Notes under the pieces: model-generated
What the model was told of the DNA's origin: nothing
Seen by the model: the letters and a program-made list of their open reading frames with translations, nothing else
Database searches by the model: none
Shown: positions 5,596 to 13,482 of the stretch, piece after piece
Position numbering within the stretch: the stretch's first letter is position 1
How the letters are laid out: every line of letters begins with the position of its first letter
Made by a program: the position numbers and the translations under genes
Virus record (IMG/VR): IMGVR_UViG_3300025671_000426
Span: 1 to 26,561 of that record
From: a virus
Reading direction: 5' to 3' (one strand)
Length of the DNA: 26,561 bases

Positions 5596-6352
5596 AATTG
5601 ACAACTCCATCGCTTGCTACTAAGAATAATAAAAATACAACCTCGTCATATTCGGGTTGCGTACCAACTGCTGGGAAACTGATTTTTAATCTACCTGTAA
5701 AACAAGCAGGGTCAGTTGCGTTTATGTCTAAGTCTGGGTCACCAGCGATCAAAGCCCAAGTATCATCATCAATAATCATTGTGAATGTACCTGCACTGTC
5801 ATCACGATTAGTGATTGAAAGATTGATGGGAGAAGGATCAATTGTATTTGCAATCATTGTGCCAGATGCATCACTCAGTGCAAACACTGAGCCACCTGAA
5901 GTTGCTGAGATTGAGAATTCTGTTGCTGTTGGTATTTCTTTTACATAGTATGTTGTGTTGATTGCAACACCACCAAATACTGTGCCTGTGAATTGAATAG
6001 GCTTATCTAAGTAAAGTAAGTCAGTTGAATCACAAGTAAAATAGTTTGTTGAACTAGAACTTGCAGTTACTTCTGCTACTCTAGGCACAAGAGGATAATC
6101 ATCGATTGTGAAATCTAATCCTGTTCTGCTGTCTCTAAAATTTGTGATGCCTCTACGAATAATTTGTGCATCTATCGTTGCTCCTGTCAAATCTACTGGC
6201 GTAGATCCTGTGACCCATCCACCTGTGTATGTGATGTCACTTGCCCAAGAGAAATTCCAAAAGTCTTTTTGATTATAAACAAGTTCTTGGGCAATGATCT
6301 GTCCATCAAAGCCTGCAACTTGATTGAGTGTGTTTTGGCTGAACTTCGCCAT
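5588..6352 (-). CDS. Baseplate/fibre-associated structural protein with FCCH-like module
   Basis: A 254-residue beta-rich protein. The N-terminal part (LVYNQKDFWNFSW, then DLTGATIDAQIIRR) resembles the N-terminal fold seen in many phage baseplate and fibre-base proteins (BppU type). Residues about 90-165 form an inserted module (YFTCDSTDLLYLDKPIQFTG, then TEFSIS) that recurs in the long fibre and looks like the small beta domain often annotated as E1 FCCH in phages. The C-terminal ~75 residues continue the first domain. It has its own TATAAATA box at 6427-6420 and a GAGGAG ribosome site, and overlaps the fibre gene. It is probably the base onto which the long fibre attaches. Confidence 0.6.
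   Translation of the reverse strand: MAKFSQNTLNQVAGFDGQIIAQELVYNQKDFWNFSWASDITYTGGWVTGSTPVDLTGATIDAQIIRRGITNFRDSRTGLDFTIDDYPLVPRVAEVTASSSSTNYFTCDSTDLLYLDKPIQFTGTVFGGVAINTTYYVKEIPTATEFSISATSGGSVFALSDASGTMIANTIDPSPINLSITNRDDSAGTFTMIIDDDTWALIAGDPDLDINATDPACFTGRLKISFPAVGTQPEYDEVVFLLFLVASDGVVNYG
5605..5608 (-). promoter_or_regulatory. Ribosome binding site that sets the fibre start
   Basis: GGAG on the minus strand lies 9 nt before the ATG at 5595-5593. The upstream in-frame ATG at 5610 overlaps this site and has no comparable site of its own, so the shorter protein is preferred. Confidence 0.6.
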
Positions 6353-6419
6353 AGTCTTCTCCTCGCTTGCTCGCTGATATCCCTACCATGCTTTCTCGCA
6401 GTTATAGGGCGTTATTCTG

Positions 6420-6427
6420 TATTTATA
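6420..6427 (-). promoter_or_regulatory. TATAAATA promoter box with long leader
   Basis: GTATAAATAC on the minus strand, 68 nt before the ATG at 6352 and just past the stop of the previous gene. The ~60-nt leader has a CCCTA/TAGGG stem (6381-6385 with 6405-6409) and three GCGAG copies, the last next to the ribosome site. Confidence 0.6.
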
Positions 6428-6432
6428 CGATA

Positions 6433-7845
6433 TTATACAGCAGGAAACGCTATACTTTTATTTGTTGTTGGATTTGACGTACTAAGCACTGGTGTAGTAT
6501 CTGTAGTTACAAAATGATTCAATGTAAATGATGTATTAGCTGTAGCTAATGAGCCTACACCAACTGTTTGTGATGAAGTTTGATAGGTAATAATACTTCC
6601 ATCACCAAACGTATAATCGCCTGTACCAACAATGCTACCATCATCGGGTACTTTAGTTATGAACCATTGATCTGAATAAATGCCACCTCCAGAACCACCG
6701 ATATACAAATCATTATTATAATAATCTATTTTTGCTACTGACTGATCAGTTGTTGAACTATAAAATGAATTTACCCCTATCATTTCATTTTGCCATTGTA
6801 TAGTACCAGAATCATCAAATTCTGCTATCCATAAACGATTTCCGGTAGTTACACCTATAACAAAAATCTCAGTATCGCTTTTTAAAACTAAACCATATAA
6901 TTTTGTGTCTGTAATCTTTTGTTGCCATTGTATCGTACCGCTTGAATTTGCTTTAACAAGATATCCATCATCAGTAGTAGAATTAAACAAAGTAAAATAA
7001 GAATTATCACTAGAATCTAATTGCAAATCGCTAGAAATTAGATTATTAGATGTTAAACTTAATCTTAATGACCATAATGCGGCTAATGGTGGTGTACCTC
7101 CAGTTGGCGTCTTATCTATTTTCTTTAGAATAACTTGACTATTTGGATAATGTGTGCCGTCATCATGTGCAGAATACAATATAATAGGATCTTCATTTGA
7201 ATCTAATTTTAAGCCAGAAGTAAAAAATTCATTAGGGCCATTAGAAACACCAAAATATACGGCATATGTATTATCTTTGTTTATACCGCATCTCCATACA
7301 CCGCCTACAAGATCAAAATATTTAAATGCATACCATTCTTCATTAGTTGAACTTTTAGCATATTGTCTAAAATTTAAACGTAAATCATAGTTGCCACTAG
7401 CTGGGGTCGCTCTAGGTAAAACCGCTAATGGGCTAGAACTTGCACCTGTAGACATTGCTAATGTTAATTTAAGCCCGTAATCTACATATAACTGTGGAAA
7501 TCCACTTGGGTGTAATAAACCAATTTTACCCGGTACTATAAGATCAGTACCATCAACATAAAACTGATTATCGCATTCTATATCTTGTCCGTTGCTATGA
7601 AAATAACCTTTAGAATACTCAATGATTGGATTTAAAGAACCAGCTAATCTGTGTACGTATTGATAGTTAGCATAACTGCCGGTGCCATAAGAAGTTAAAT
7701 TGATTCCATTGGTAGAAGAATCAAAATATAAAAAACTAAAATTACTAGTAACTATATTATTGGGTTGTATGAACCAATATTCTACATCAACATTATTGAC
7801 AGCTTTGCTATATGTTAATGCACCTAAACTTGCTGTTATGGGCAT
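6433..7845 (-). CDS. Putative receptor-binding protein with beta-propeller-like repeats
   Basis: A 470-residue protein. Residues about 200-420 carry repeats of the type GYLVKANSSGTIQWQQKITD and LWIAEFDDSGTIQWQNEMIG, with spaced S/N-G-T-I-x-W-Q-x and a following hydrophobic strand. This is the pattern of beta-propeller blades (SBBP/PQQ-like). The N-terminal part is beta-rich with no family I know. It sits between two fibre genes, overlaps the upstream stop by one base (TAATG), and probably binds a sugar or other surface receptor. No enzyme active site is visible. The propeller call rests on only two to four blades I can see. Confidence 0.6.
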   Translation of the reverse strand: MPITASLGALTYSKAVNNVDVEYWFIQPNNIVTSNFSFLYFDSSTNGINLTSYGTGSYANYQYVHRLAGSLNPIIEYSKGYFHSNGQDIECDNQFYVDGTDLIVPGKIGLLHPSGFPQLYVDYGLKLTLAMSTGASSSPLAVLPRATPASGNYDLRLNFRQYAKSSTNEEWYAFKYFDLVGGVWRCGINKDNTYAVYFGVSNGPNEFFTSGLKLDSNEDPIILYSAHDDGTHYPNSQVILKKIDKTPTGGTPPLAALWSLRLSLTSNNLISSDLQLDSSDNSYFTLFNSTTDDGYLVKANSSGTIQWQQKITDTKLYGLVLKSDTEIFVIGVTTGNRLWIAEFDDSGTIQWQNEMIGVNSFYSSTTDQSVAKIDYYNNDLYIGGSGGGIYSDQWFITKVPDDGSIVGTGDYTFGDGSIITYQTSSQTVGVGSLATANTSFTLNHFVTTDTTPVLSTSNPTTNKSIAFPAV

Positions 7846-9080
7846 TAGATGTACCCAATTCGTGAAGCATATATTTGATAAGTTGGTGCTGCCGAAGTTT
7901 TAATAATATTAAAAGTATACATGTCTGAACCATTAGGAGTACCACTGCCTGGTCCACCTACACCAGACCACAATGGTGTGTATGTAACAGAATCGATATA
8001 AACAGAAGTAGGGATATATGCGGTGGCTCCGTTTTTATTGATAAAAGTACAAGTCATACTTTCATTAGTTGATAACACTGAGCCTAATGTAGTACTACCA
8101 TCTCCTCTAAAATTCAATCCAAAGTTTGCTGTTGCATTAGCAGTTTGTAATCGTAATGCGCCATCTAATAAATCAAAATCAATAATACCTGTAGCACCAG
8201 TTGCATTAGCAGTAACCTTTTCAATGATTTCTTGAACGCTACCTGTACTGTTTAAAGTTATATCTTCGACTGTAGTAGAACCAGACACAGTTAATGATGT
8301 TAGTGTGCCTACACTTGTAATATTGGGTTGTGTTGCTGTGTATACTGTACCTGCTACTAATGCGTTTGCTACTTGACCAGAAACATTTGCGGCTGCTACA
8401 TTATTTGCTACATTAGCAAAGCCTACTTCTCCAGAAACATTAGCACCAGCAACTGCGTTTGCTGTTGCGGCAAATGCTACTTCACCAGATACATTTGCAC
8501 CTGCTACTGCATTTGCTGTTGTTGCAAATAGAGCAAGTGAAGCTGAAGGAACAACGCCTACTACATTACCACCTACTATATTAGATAATCCACCTGCATC
8601 ACCAATAAACAAACCAGTCGAAACTACATTTCCAGGAACATCTAAAACATTGGATACATTATCAAATGTAAAGCCTACACCAGAATCAAATCCACCAGAA
8701 CCATCACTTAACTGGATTTGTGTGTTTGCACCTGAAGGTACTCCATTACCTGTTGGTGTTGCTCCAGCTGCCCATGTAAGATTGCCTGTACCATCTGTTT
8801 GCAAATAATATGCGTTATTTCCACCATTAATCTTAACATTAGAAAGATTAGTGAATACTAAGTTGCCACCAGCATCTACATTGCTATTTGCAATAGCGCC
8901 AAAGATATTGCCTCCAGCATGATATTGTAATTCACCAACATTACCTGCAGGTCTAGATACACCCGTTGATGTGTAAATATTTAAATTAGTAGAATCGACA
9001 GTAACATCTAAACTTTGTGTAGTATCTGTGACAGTTAATGTTATTGGTTCAACTACAATATTAGCGTTGAGTTCTGCCAT
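7845..9080 (-). CDS. Short tail fibre with 18-residue ANVSG repeats
   Basis: A 411-residue protein. The N-terminal ~110 residues are beta-rich. Residues ~117-150 (TQIQLSDGSGGFDSGVGFTF) are akin to the QVQFNDGG block of the long fibre. Residues ~186-240 hold three repeats with ANVSG at 195, 213 and 231, an exact 18-residue period. QPNITSVGTLTSLTVSG follows. The C-terminal ~160 residues look like a separate globular tip. The same repeat and NITSVGTL blocks occur in the long fibre, but at DNA level the copies differ mostly at third codon positions, so the duplication is old or diversified. It overlaps the upstream gene by one base. Likely a trimeric shaft with a host-contact tip. Confidence 0.65.
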   Translation of the reverse strand: MAELNANIVVEPITLTVTDTTQSLDVTVDSTNLNIYTSTGVSRPAGNVGELQYHAGGNIFGAIANSNVDAGGNLVFTNLSNVKINGGNNAYYLQTDGTGNLTWAAGATPTGNGVPSGANTQIQLSDGSGGFDSGVGFTFDNVSNVLDVPGNVVSTGLFIGDAGGLSNIVGGNVVGVVPSASLALFATTANAVAGANVSGEVAFAATANAVAGANVSGEVGFANVANNVAAANVSGQVANALVAGTVYTATQPNITSVGTLTSLTVSGSTTVEDITLNSTGSVQEIIEKVTANATGATGIIDFDLLDGALRLQTANATANFGLNFRGDGSTTLGSVLSTNESMTCTFINKNGATAYIPTSVYIDSVTYTPLWSGVGGPGSGTPNGSDMYTFNIIKTSAAPTYQIYASRIGYI

Positions 9081-9589
9081 TATTGATACCTAACTATGAA
9101 TCCTAACGGTGTTTTTTGATAATCATCTTGTGAACTTGTTGCGTTTGGTCTTGTTACTCCCAACGTAACAATAACTAAAATACTTTCAGGTGTTGCTTTA
9201 CCTTGATTTAATGGGGGAACAGGAGTTGGGTTAGGTGAACCTGAACCATCTGCGATCTCTGGAGGAATAAACAAATATCCAATGCCGCTTGCAGGGGTTG
9301 TTAATGCCGCAGTCAAATTAGAATATGCGTTTGCGGTTGGTACTGGATCATAAAGTGTAATGTTACCTAATGTAACTAGATCAGGCGTAAGTGCATCATA
9401 TCCAACATTGTCTACTTCATAAAATTTTGCAGAAGTATCTAATGACCATCCTGTAGCATTAGCCGCATTACCGCTTGAATCAGTAAATTGAAGATCGATT
9501 GTATATGCTTCGCCTGTATAAATTTCCAAGCACTGCATTTCTGTGCCTGCAAATGTCATCGTCTTAGCGCCTGATAATAATAAACTCAT
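9080..9589 (-). CDS. Baseplate/fibre-base protein (BppU-N-like)
   Basis: A 169-residue beta-rich protein. Its core (YTIDLQFTDSSGNAANATGW and SLDTSAKFYEV) resembles the N-terminal domain of baseplate upper proteins that bind fibres to the tail tip, and echoes the start of the 5588-6352 protein. A proline-rich loop (SPNPTPVPPLNQ) follows. It is the first gene of the fibre cluster, with its own CATAAATA box 22 nt before the ATG. The family link is by eye and weak; the structural role is likely. Confidence 0.5.
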   Translation of the reverse strand: MSLLLSGAKTMTFAGTEMQCLEIYTGEAYTIDLQFTDSSGNAANATGWSLDTSAKFYEVDNVGYDALTPDLVTLGNITLYDPVPTANAYSNLTAALTTPASGIGYLFIPPEIADGSGSPNPTPVPPLNQGKATPESILVIVTLGVTRPNATSSQDDYQKTPLGFIVRYQ

Positions 9590-9610
9590 TGTTGTATTCC
9601 TATAATAATA

Positions 9611-9618
9611 TATTTATG
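9611..9618 (-). promoter_or_regulatory. CATAAATA promoter box for the fibre cluster
   Basis: The minus strand reads GCATAAATATATT. Its distance to the ATG at 9589 is 22 nt, the same as for the boxes before the primase operon and portal. The leader AGGAATACAACAATG is nearly identical to that before the 1146 start. Confidence 0.5.
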
Positions 9619-9638
9619 CTTTACATGAAAAACACAGG

Positions 9639-9848
9639 TTAGGTCTGTATTGGTCCTTCATGATCATTTGTGATAACATTTAGTTTCACAAGTTGTTCTT
9701 TTAAACCAGCTATTTGTCTATCAATTGTAGAATTTTTAGGTAAAGTTAAAAGTCTGTTATACGATTCAATAGCCCTATCTGTACCTACTACTTCTGCATA
9801 AGGTTTAGTAGGGACAGTAAATGAAAGTTTTCTTCTTTGTGTGTTCAT
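9639..9848 (-). CDS. Small hypothetical protein between tail tip and fibres
   Basis: A 69-residue basic N-terminus (MNTQRRKLSFTVPTKPYAEV) followed by a helical part (LKEQLVKLNVITNDHEG). I do not recognise it. It lies 20 nt after the tail-tip gene on the same strand and is probably made with it. It has no membrane segment. It could be a tail-assembly accessory or an anti-host protein; nothing in the sequence decides. Confidence 0.5.
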   Translation of the reverse strand: MNTQRRKLSFTVPTKPYAEVVGTDRAIESYNRLLTLPKNSTIDRQIAGLKEQLVKLNVITNDHEGPIQT

Positions 9849-9868
9849 GTTATATTCTCAATTCAAAA

Positions 9869-12800
9869 TTAAAGTTTAATTTTTAGTGCCGTCCCGGAGC
9901 CATAGATACAATATACATCAACAGCATCTAATGCTCTCCATAAATAACCAACAGAATAACCCGAAACGAACAAACTATTATATCCAGAATATGCGTCATT
10001 TAAATTAATTATTAATGGTTCATTTGCTATTAAGTCATATGTAGTATGAAATTGATCATTTAGAACAAAATCTGATGTAGCATTCTGAAACGTAGTAAAA
10101 GGTGTTAATTGGAATTTGCAATCTGAAGAAGCAACAAATTGAAATGTACCTTCTATCGCAAATCCTTCTGTCTGGGGTGAATAACCGCCTGGAACTAAAA
10201 TTTCTAATAATGCATACCAATCATTATCTCCTGTAACTATAATAGCGTTTGTTGCTAAAGCTGGTTGAAGTGATGCAGTACTATTTGCTAGGTAACCATC
10301 TGTTGTACTAGAAGTTCCTTGCCAAAAAGGATAATATTTTGTAGAAGATATTGGTGTAGTTGTGGGTCTTACATAAGAAGGGGCATTTGTTGCATATAAT
10401 ACAGGAGGAGTAAGAATACTACCACCTCTTGAAACTTGCCATGCTTCATCTGCAATAAATTCACCAACTGATATAGTTGGATCAAGTTTATCAAAATCAA
10501 TAGTACCATCTTGTATAGTATTGCCATTAACACCTCCAGCTGGATTACCATTATCTGGATTCAAACATGTAATGTTTATACACGCATCTAAAAGTGTGAA
10601 ACCAACTATAGGTTGATTTAAACGAACTAAGGTATTAGAAATATTTTCTACTACATAAGTGTCTGTATCTATTAGACCAGCAGCCGAACTAACAAGAGTT
10701 ACATTACCACCTAAACATGGCATTGGATCAAATGTTCCTGTTGTTATTGTTAAAACATCAAGATTAGGATAAGCATTACCTGCATCTTCAACATTACAAT
10801 AAACAGTTGAACTATAGTCTGTAATATTAGGTCCTAACCATTGTACAGGACCTGCAGAATTACTATTAACACCCACTTGATCATTACGTGCTTTAACAGA
10901 CCAATAATATGTGTTTTCTGGTAAGTCTGTCATTGTAATTGTGTAAACAGTGTTTACTGTACCATTACCTGAACCACTGCTATTCGCAATAAATCTAGTT
11001 TCTATTGCTTGACCATTGCCTGTTGCTAATACATCATCATTAGGAACAAAAATAGTACCTACAGCAGTTGATGACGCTCCAGCACTTACCCAATCAGTGT
11101 TACCTGAAGTAGAAATAATATATTCTTTACCTACAGTTAAGAAACCTGTATAATTGGGTTGATTTGATAAGTTAACTAAATTTGCGCCAAATGTTTCAAA
11201 CGAACTGTTGCCTAAAGTTGTGATTCTATATTCTTGACCTATAGAAATATTGGCTGCATCTAAATCACCTGTTAATGGTGAACCATCTGCATTATATGCA
11301 CTAGTATAAAATGAATGCAATTCTGCATTTGCATCTGTACCATATTGAAAATCTAAGTAATTAACAAGACCTGTGTTTGGTACAATACCAGTTACACTTA
11401 GATACGCTATACTGCCATCTGCGTTTAGCCATAGATCGGGTGGCTCAGGCTGTGTGATTAAGTTAGGGTCTTGCAATCCAGTATTTGGATCAGGTTGAAA
11501 GTCTAATAATGCTCTATCTTCGTAAATTGTATCGTTGTATTCAAATGCAGTAATAGATACGCCCAATGATCCATCAAGATATTTTTCTTCTGCTACTGTA
11601 GCAACTCTAAACAATTTACCATAATTAGAGTTAAGTACGTCCCAACCATATACTTCTTGTTTGATACGTATTACATCACCTGCTTCGATCTGAATACCAG
11701 AATAGTCTAATTTAAATGTAACAGTTAAATCTTCTCTACTTTGTAAAAGTCTCCTCACGCCTACGTAGAGTGCCTGTACTGAGTTATTAATAACAGGGAA
11801 GTCTATATCTAGCTTATTGACGGCTTCGTTAGGCGACATAACGCCTACTTGATAATCTTCTAACTCAATTACTTGATAATCAATCTGATCTCTAATATAT
11901 TGGTTAGGGTATGCAACTTCCATTTGATTGAAAGTTTCATTTAAGTTAATAGGAGCAACATTTATGCCCCCTATAAGATTGCTAGAATCAACTAAGAACA
12001 AATTATTGATTGTAGTGTAATCTGTATAACTTTGATTGATTACAACACTCCACTTTGCACTTAGTTCATTATATTGTAACCAAGAATCAGCAGAGTCTAC
12101 TAAAATTTGTAGATTTTCTAAACAACTAATATTAGTTGCGATAGGTCCATCAATACGGTATCGTGATTGTGTACCTGTACCATAATCGATTGTTTCATCA
12201 GAGTATACATTTAATGCAGTCAAAGATGCAGTATCAATACGTGATAATGGAACAGCACAACCATATCTATTATTCAATAGATAGTCTAATATTACATCAC
12301 CTGGCTTTGTAAGTGTGCTTGTCATTCTACATTGCAATGCACCCAAACTTGTTGTACCTGCATCTGTATTATATTCTACACGCACAATAGCAAATGCACA
12401 GTTAGTCATTACATCTGTAGCAGTCCATCTTTGTCCACTTGGTATACCGCCACCTGTAGATGCATCACTTAATATTTGAATAGCAGTTTGTCCACCTGTG
12501 TTTACACCAGAACTTGATCCATCTGTAAACAACCAAATCTTAATCTTACCACTTACTTTTGTGTCGATAGTAGCAGGTGTTGTGTTATTGATTAAACCAG
12601 TAACAGTACCATTTGCACCAAATTGGACCTTTTTTCCATCATAATAGATGTTGCTAGTATCAAAGGTATATGATCCGCCACCGCCACCTTGATCATCACT
12701 AACTTCTGCAAGTGCAACAACATACCACATGTATTGCTGATCTGTAGATAATTTTGCATCAATAACAGGTCCGCTTACATAACCAGAACCATAAACAACA

Positions 12801-13027
12801 GGAATCTTATTATCTGTTGCAGGTGGTAATTGTATACGTCCTCCTCCTTGACCTGCACCTAATCCGGCACCGAGGTCTGGTTGCATTCGTTTTGCAACTA
12901 ATGCTGATATACCTACTGATAATAATACAGAACCAACAGCAGTAAAAACTGTAAGGGCAGTACCAGCTAAACCTATTGCTGTACCTATTGCAGTTACTAA
13001 TGCAGATATTGCTGTAAAGACTGCCAT
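9869..13027 (-). CDS. Tail tip / central fibre protein, J-like with gpI-like N-terminus
   Basis: A 1052-residue protein. Residues ~5-45 are strongly hydrophobic (ALVTAIGTAIGLAGTALTVF), as in lambda gpI. IPVVYGSGYVSGPVI (~74-89) is the signature at the start of the J-like tail hub. Residues ~90-560 follow the hub plan (MTNCAFAIVRVEYN, LDYLLNNRYGCAV, IEAGDVIRIKQEVYGWDV). Then come a proline-rich linker, a fibronectin-like region (ENTYYWSVKARNDQVG), two small TSGNTDW-type modules and a beta-rich C-terminal tip. It forms the tail tip, ends the tape-measure channel and probably makes first host contact. The start is firm: GGAGG lies 7 nt before the ATG, and the ATG abuts the stop of the preceding gene. 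Confidence 0.8.
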   Translation of the reverse strand: MAVFTAISALVTAIGTAIGLAGTALTVFTAVGSVLLSVGISALVAKRMQPDLGAGLGAGQGGGRIQLPPATDNKIPVVYGSGYVSGPVIDAKLSTDQQYMWYVVALAEVSDDQGGGGGSYTFDTSNIYYDGKKVQFGANGTVTGLINNTTPATIDTKVSGKIKIWLFTDGSSSGVNTGGQTAIQILSDASTGGGIPSGQRWTATDVMTNCAFAIVRVEYNTDAGTTSLGALQCRMTSTLTKPGDVILDYLLNNRYGCAVPLSRIDTASLTALNVYSDETIDYGTGTQSRYRIDGPIATNISCLENLQILVDSADSWLQYNELSAKWSVVINQSYTDYTTINNLFLVDSSNLIGGINVAPINLNETFNQMEVAYPNQYIRDQIDYQVIELEDYQVGVMSPNEAVNKLDIDFPVINNSVQALYVGVRRLLQSREDLTVTFKLDYSGIQIEAGDVIRIKQEVYGWDVLNSNYGKLFRVATVAEEKYLDGSLGVSITAFEYNDTIYEDRALLDFQPDPNTGLQDPNLITQPEPPDLWLNADGSIAYLSVTGIVPNTGLVNYLDFQYGTDANAELHSFYTSAYNADGSPLTGDLDAANISIGQEYRITTLGNSSFETFGANLVNLSNQPNYTGFLTVGKEYIISTSGNTDWVSAGASSTAVGTIFVPNDDVLATGNGQAIETRFIANSSGSGNGTVNTVYTITMTDLPENTYYWSVKARNDQVGVNSNSAGPVQWLGPNITDYSSTVYCNVEDAGNAYPNLDVLTITTGTFDPMPCLGGNVTLVSSAAGLIDTDTYVVENISNTLVRLNQPIVGFTLLDACINITCLNPDNGNPAGGVNGNTIQDGTIDFDKLDPTISVGEFIADEAWQVSRGGSILTPPVLYATNAPSYVRPTTTPISSTKYYPFWQGTSSTTDGYLANSTASLQPALATNAIIVTGDNDWYALLEILVPGGYSPQTEGFAIEGTFQFVASSDCKFQLTPFTTFQNATSDFVLNDQFHTTYDLIANEPLIINLNDAYSGYNSLFVSGYSVGYLWRALDAVDVYCIYGSGTALKIKL

Positions 13028-13480
13028 TTAGATGCCTCCTACCCAAACTTCTTCAGACTTACGATAACCAAATCTTTCAAAATTAAGATCAGGTGATGTA
13101 GCCATTTTTGTTATCGTATACATTTTAATCTTATCTTCGTCTACTAATTCTTGTGCTTTTTTATTATATGCTTGTATCAAACGATAGCCTGCTGAACTAT
13201 TTCTGTGTTCTGGTTCTACCCAAAACACTAACTCTTGCAAAAACTTAAGTTCTGGATCCCAAATACTTTGATTCTTGATTCCTGCAATCATACCAATAGG
13301 TTCATCTTTCTCAGCAATATACAAAATGCCGCCGCCTAACAAAATATGATTAAAAATACTGTTTACATAATCTTCATTGTCGCATTCACGCATTAGATCG
13401 ATAGGAGTTTCATTACGAAAATCCCTAAGCATATCTAATATGTAATTGATATCAAATTTATTTGCTTCACGTATTTTCAT
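13028..13480 (-). CDS. GNAT-family N-acetyltransferase in the tail operon
   Basis: A 150-residue protein with the GNAT plan. The N-terminal helices are REANKFDINYILDML. The central strands are ILYIAEKDEPIGMIAGI. LVFWVEPEHRNSSAGYRLIQ is a good match to motif A, where the HRNSSAG segment stands for the acetyl-CoA-binding Q/R-x-x-G-x-G/A loop. The C-terminal part ends in ERFGYRKSEEVW. It would move an acetyl group from acetyl-CoA to an unknown amine. It sits between the distal tail protein and the tip protein, where lambda-like phages carry the hydrolase gpK. It may modify a tail protein or a host target. All tail neighbours are close, so it is co-expressed late. Confidence 0.72.
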   Translation of the reverse strand: MKIREANKFDINYILDMLRDFRNETPIDLMRECDNEDYVNSIFNHILLGGGILYIAEKDEPIGMIAGIKNQSIWDPELKFLQELVFWVEPEHRNSSAGYRLIQAYNKKAQELVDEDKIKMYTITKMATSPDLNFERFGYRKSEEVWVGGI

Positions 13481-13482
13481 AA

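Noticed and set aside
5595-5610. Fibre start at the ATG 5610
   Set aside because: The GGAG at 5605-5608 overlaps it and is well placed for the ATG at 5595.
2647-13027. Diversity-generating retroelement acting on tail fibres
   Set aside because: No reverse transcriptase and no template/variable repeat pair with adenine-specific differences was seen.
12810-13046. 78-codon ORF inside the tip gene start
   Set aside because: Other-frame shadow of the tip protein, with a Cys/Ile/Arg-rich low-complexity product.
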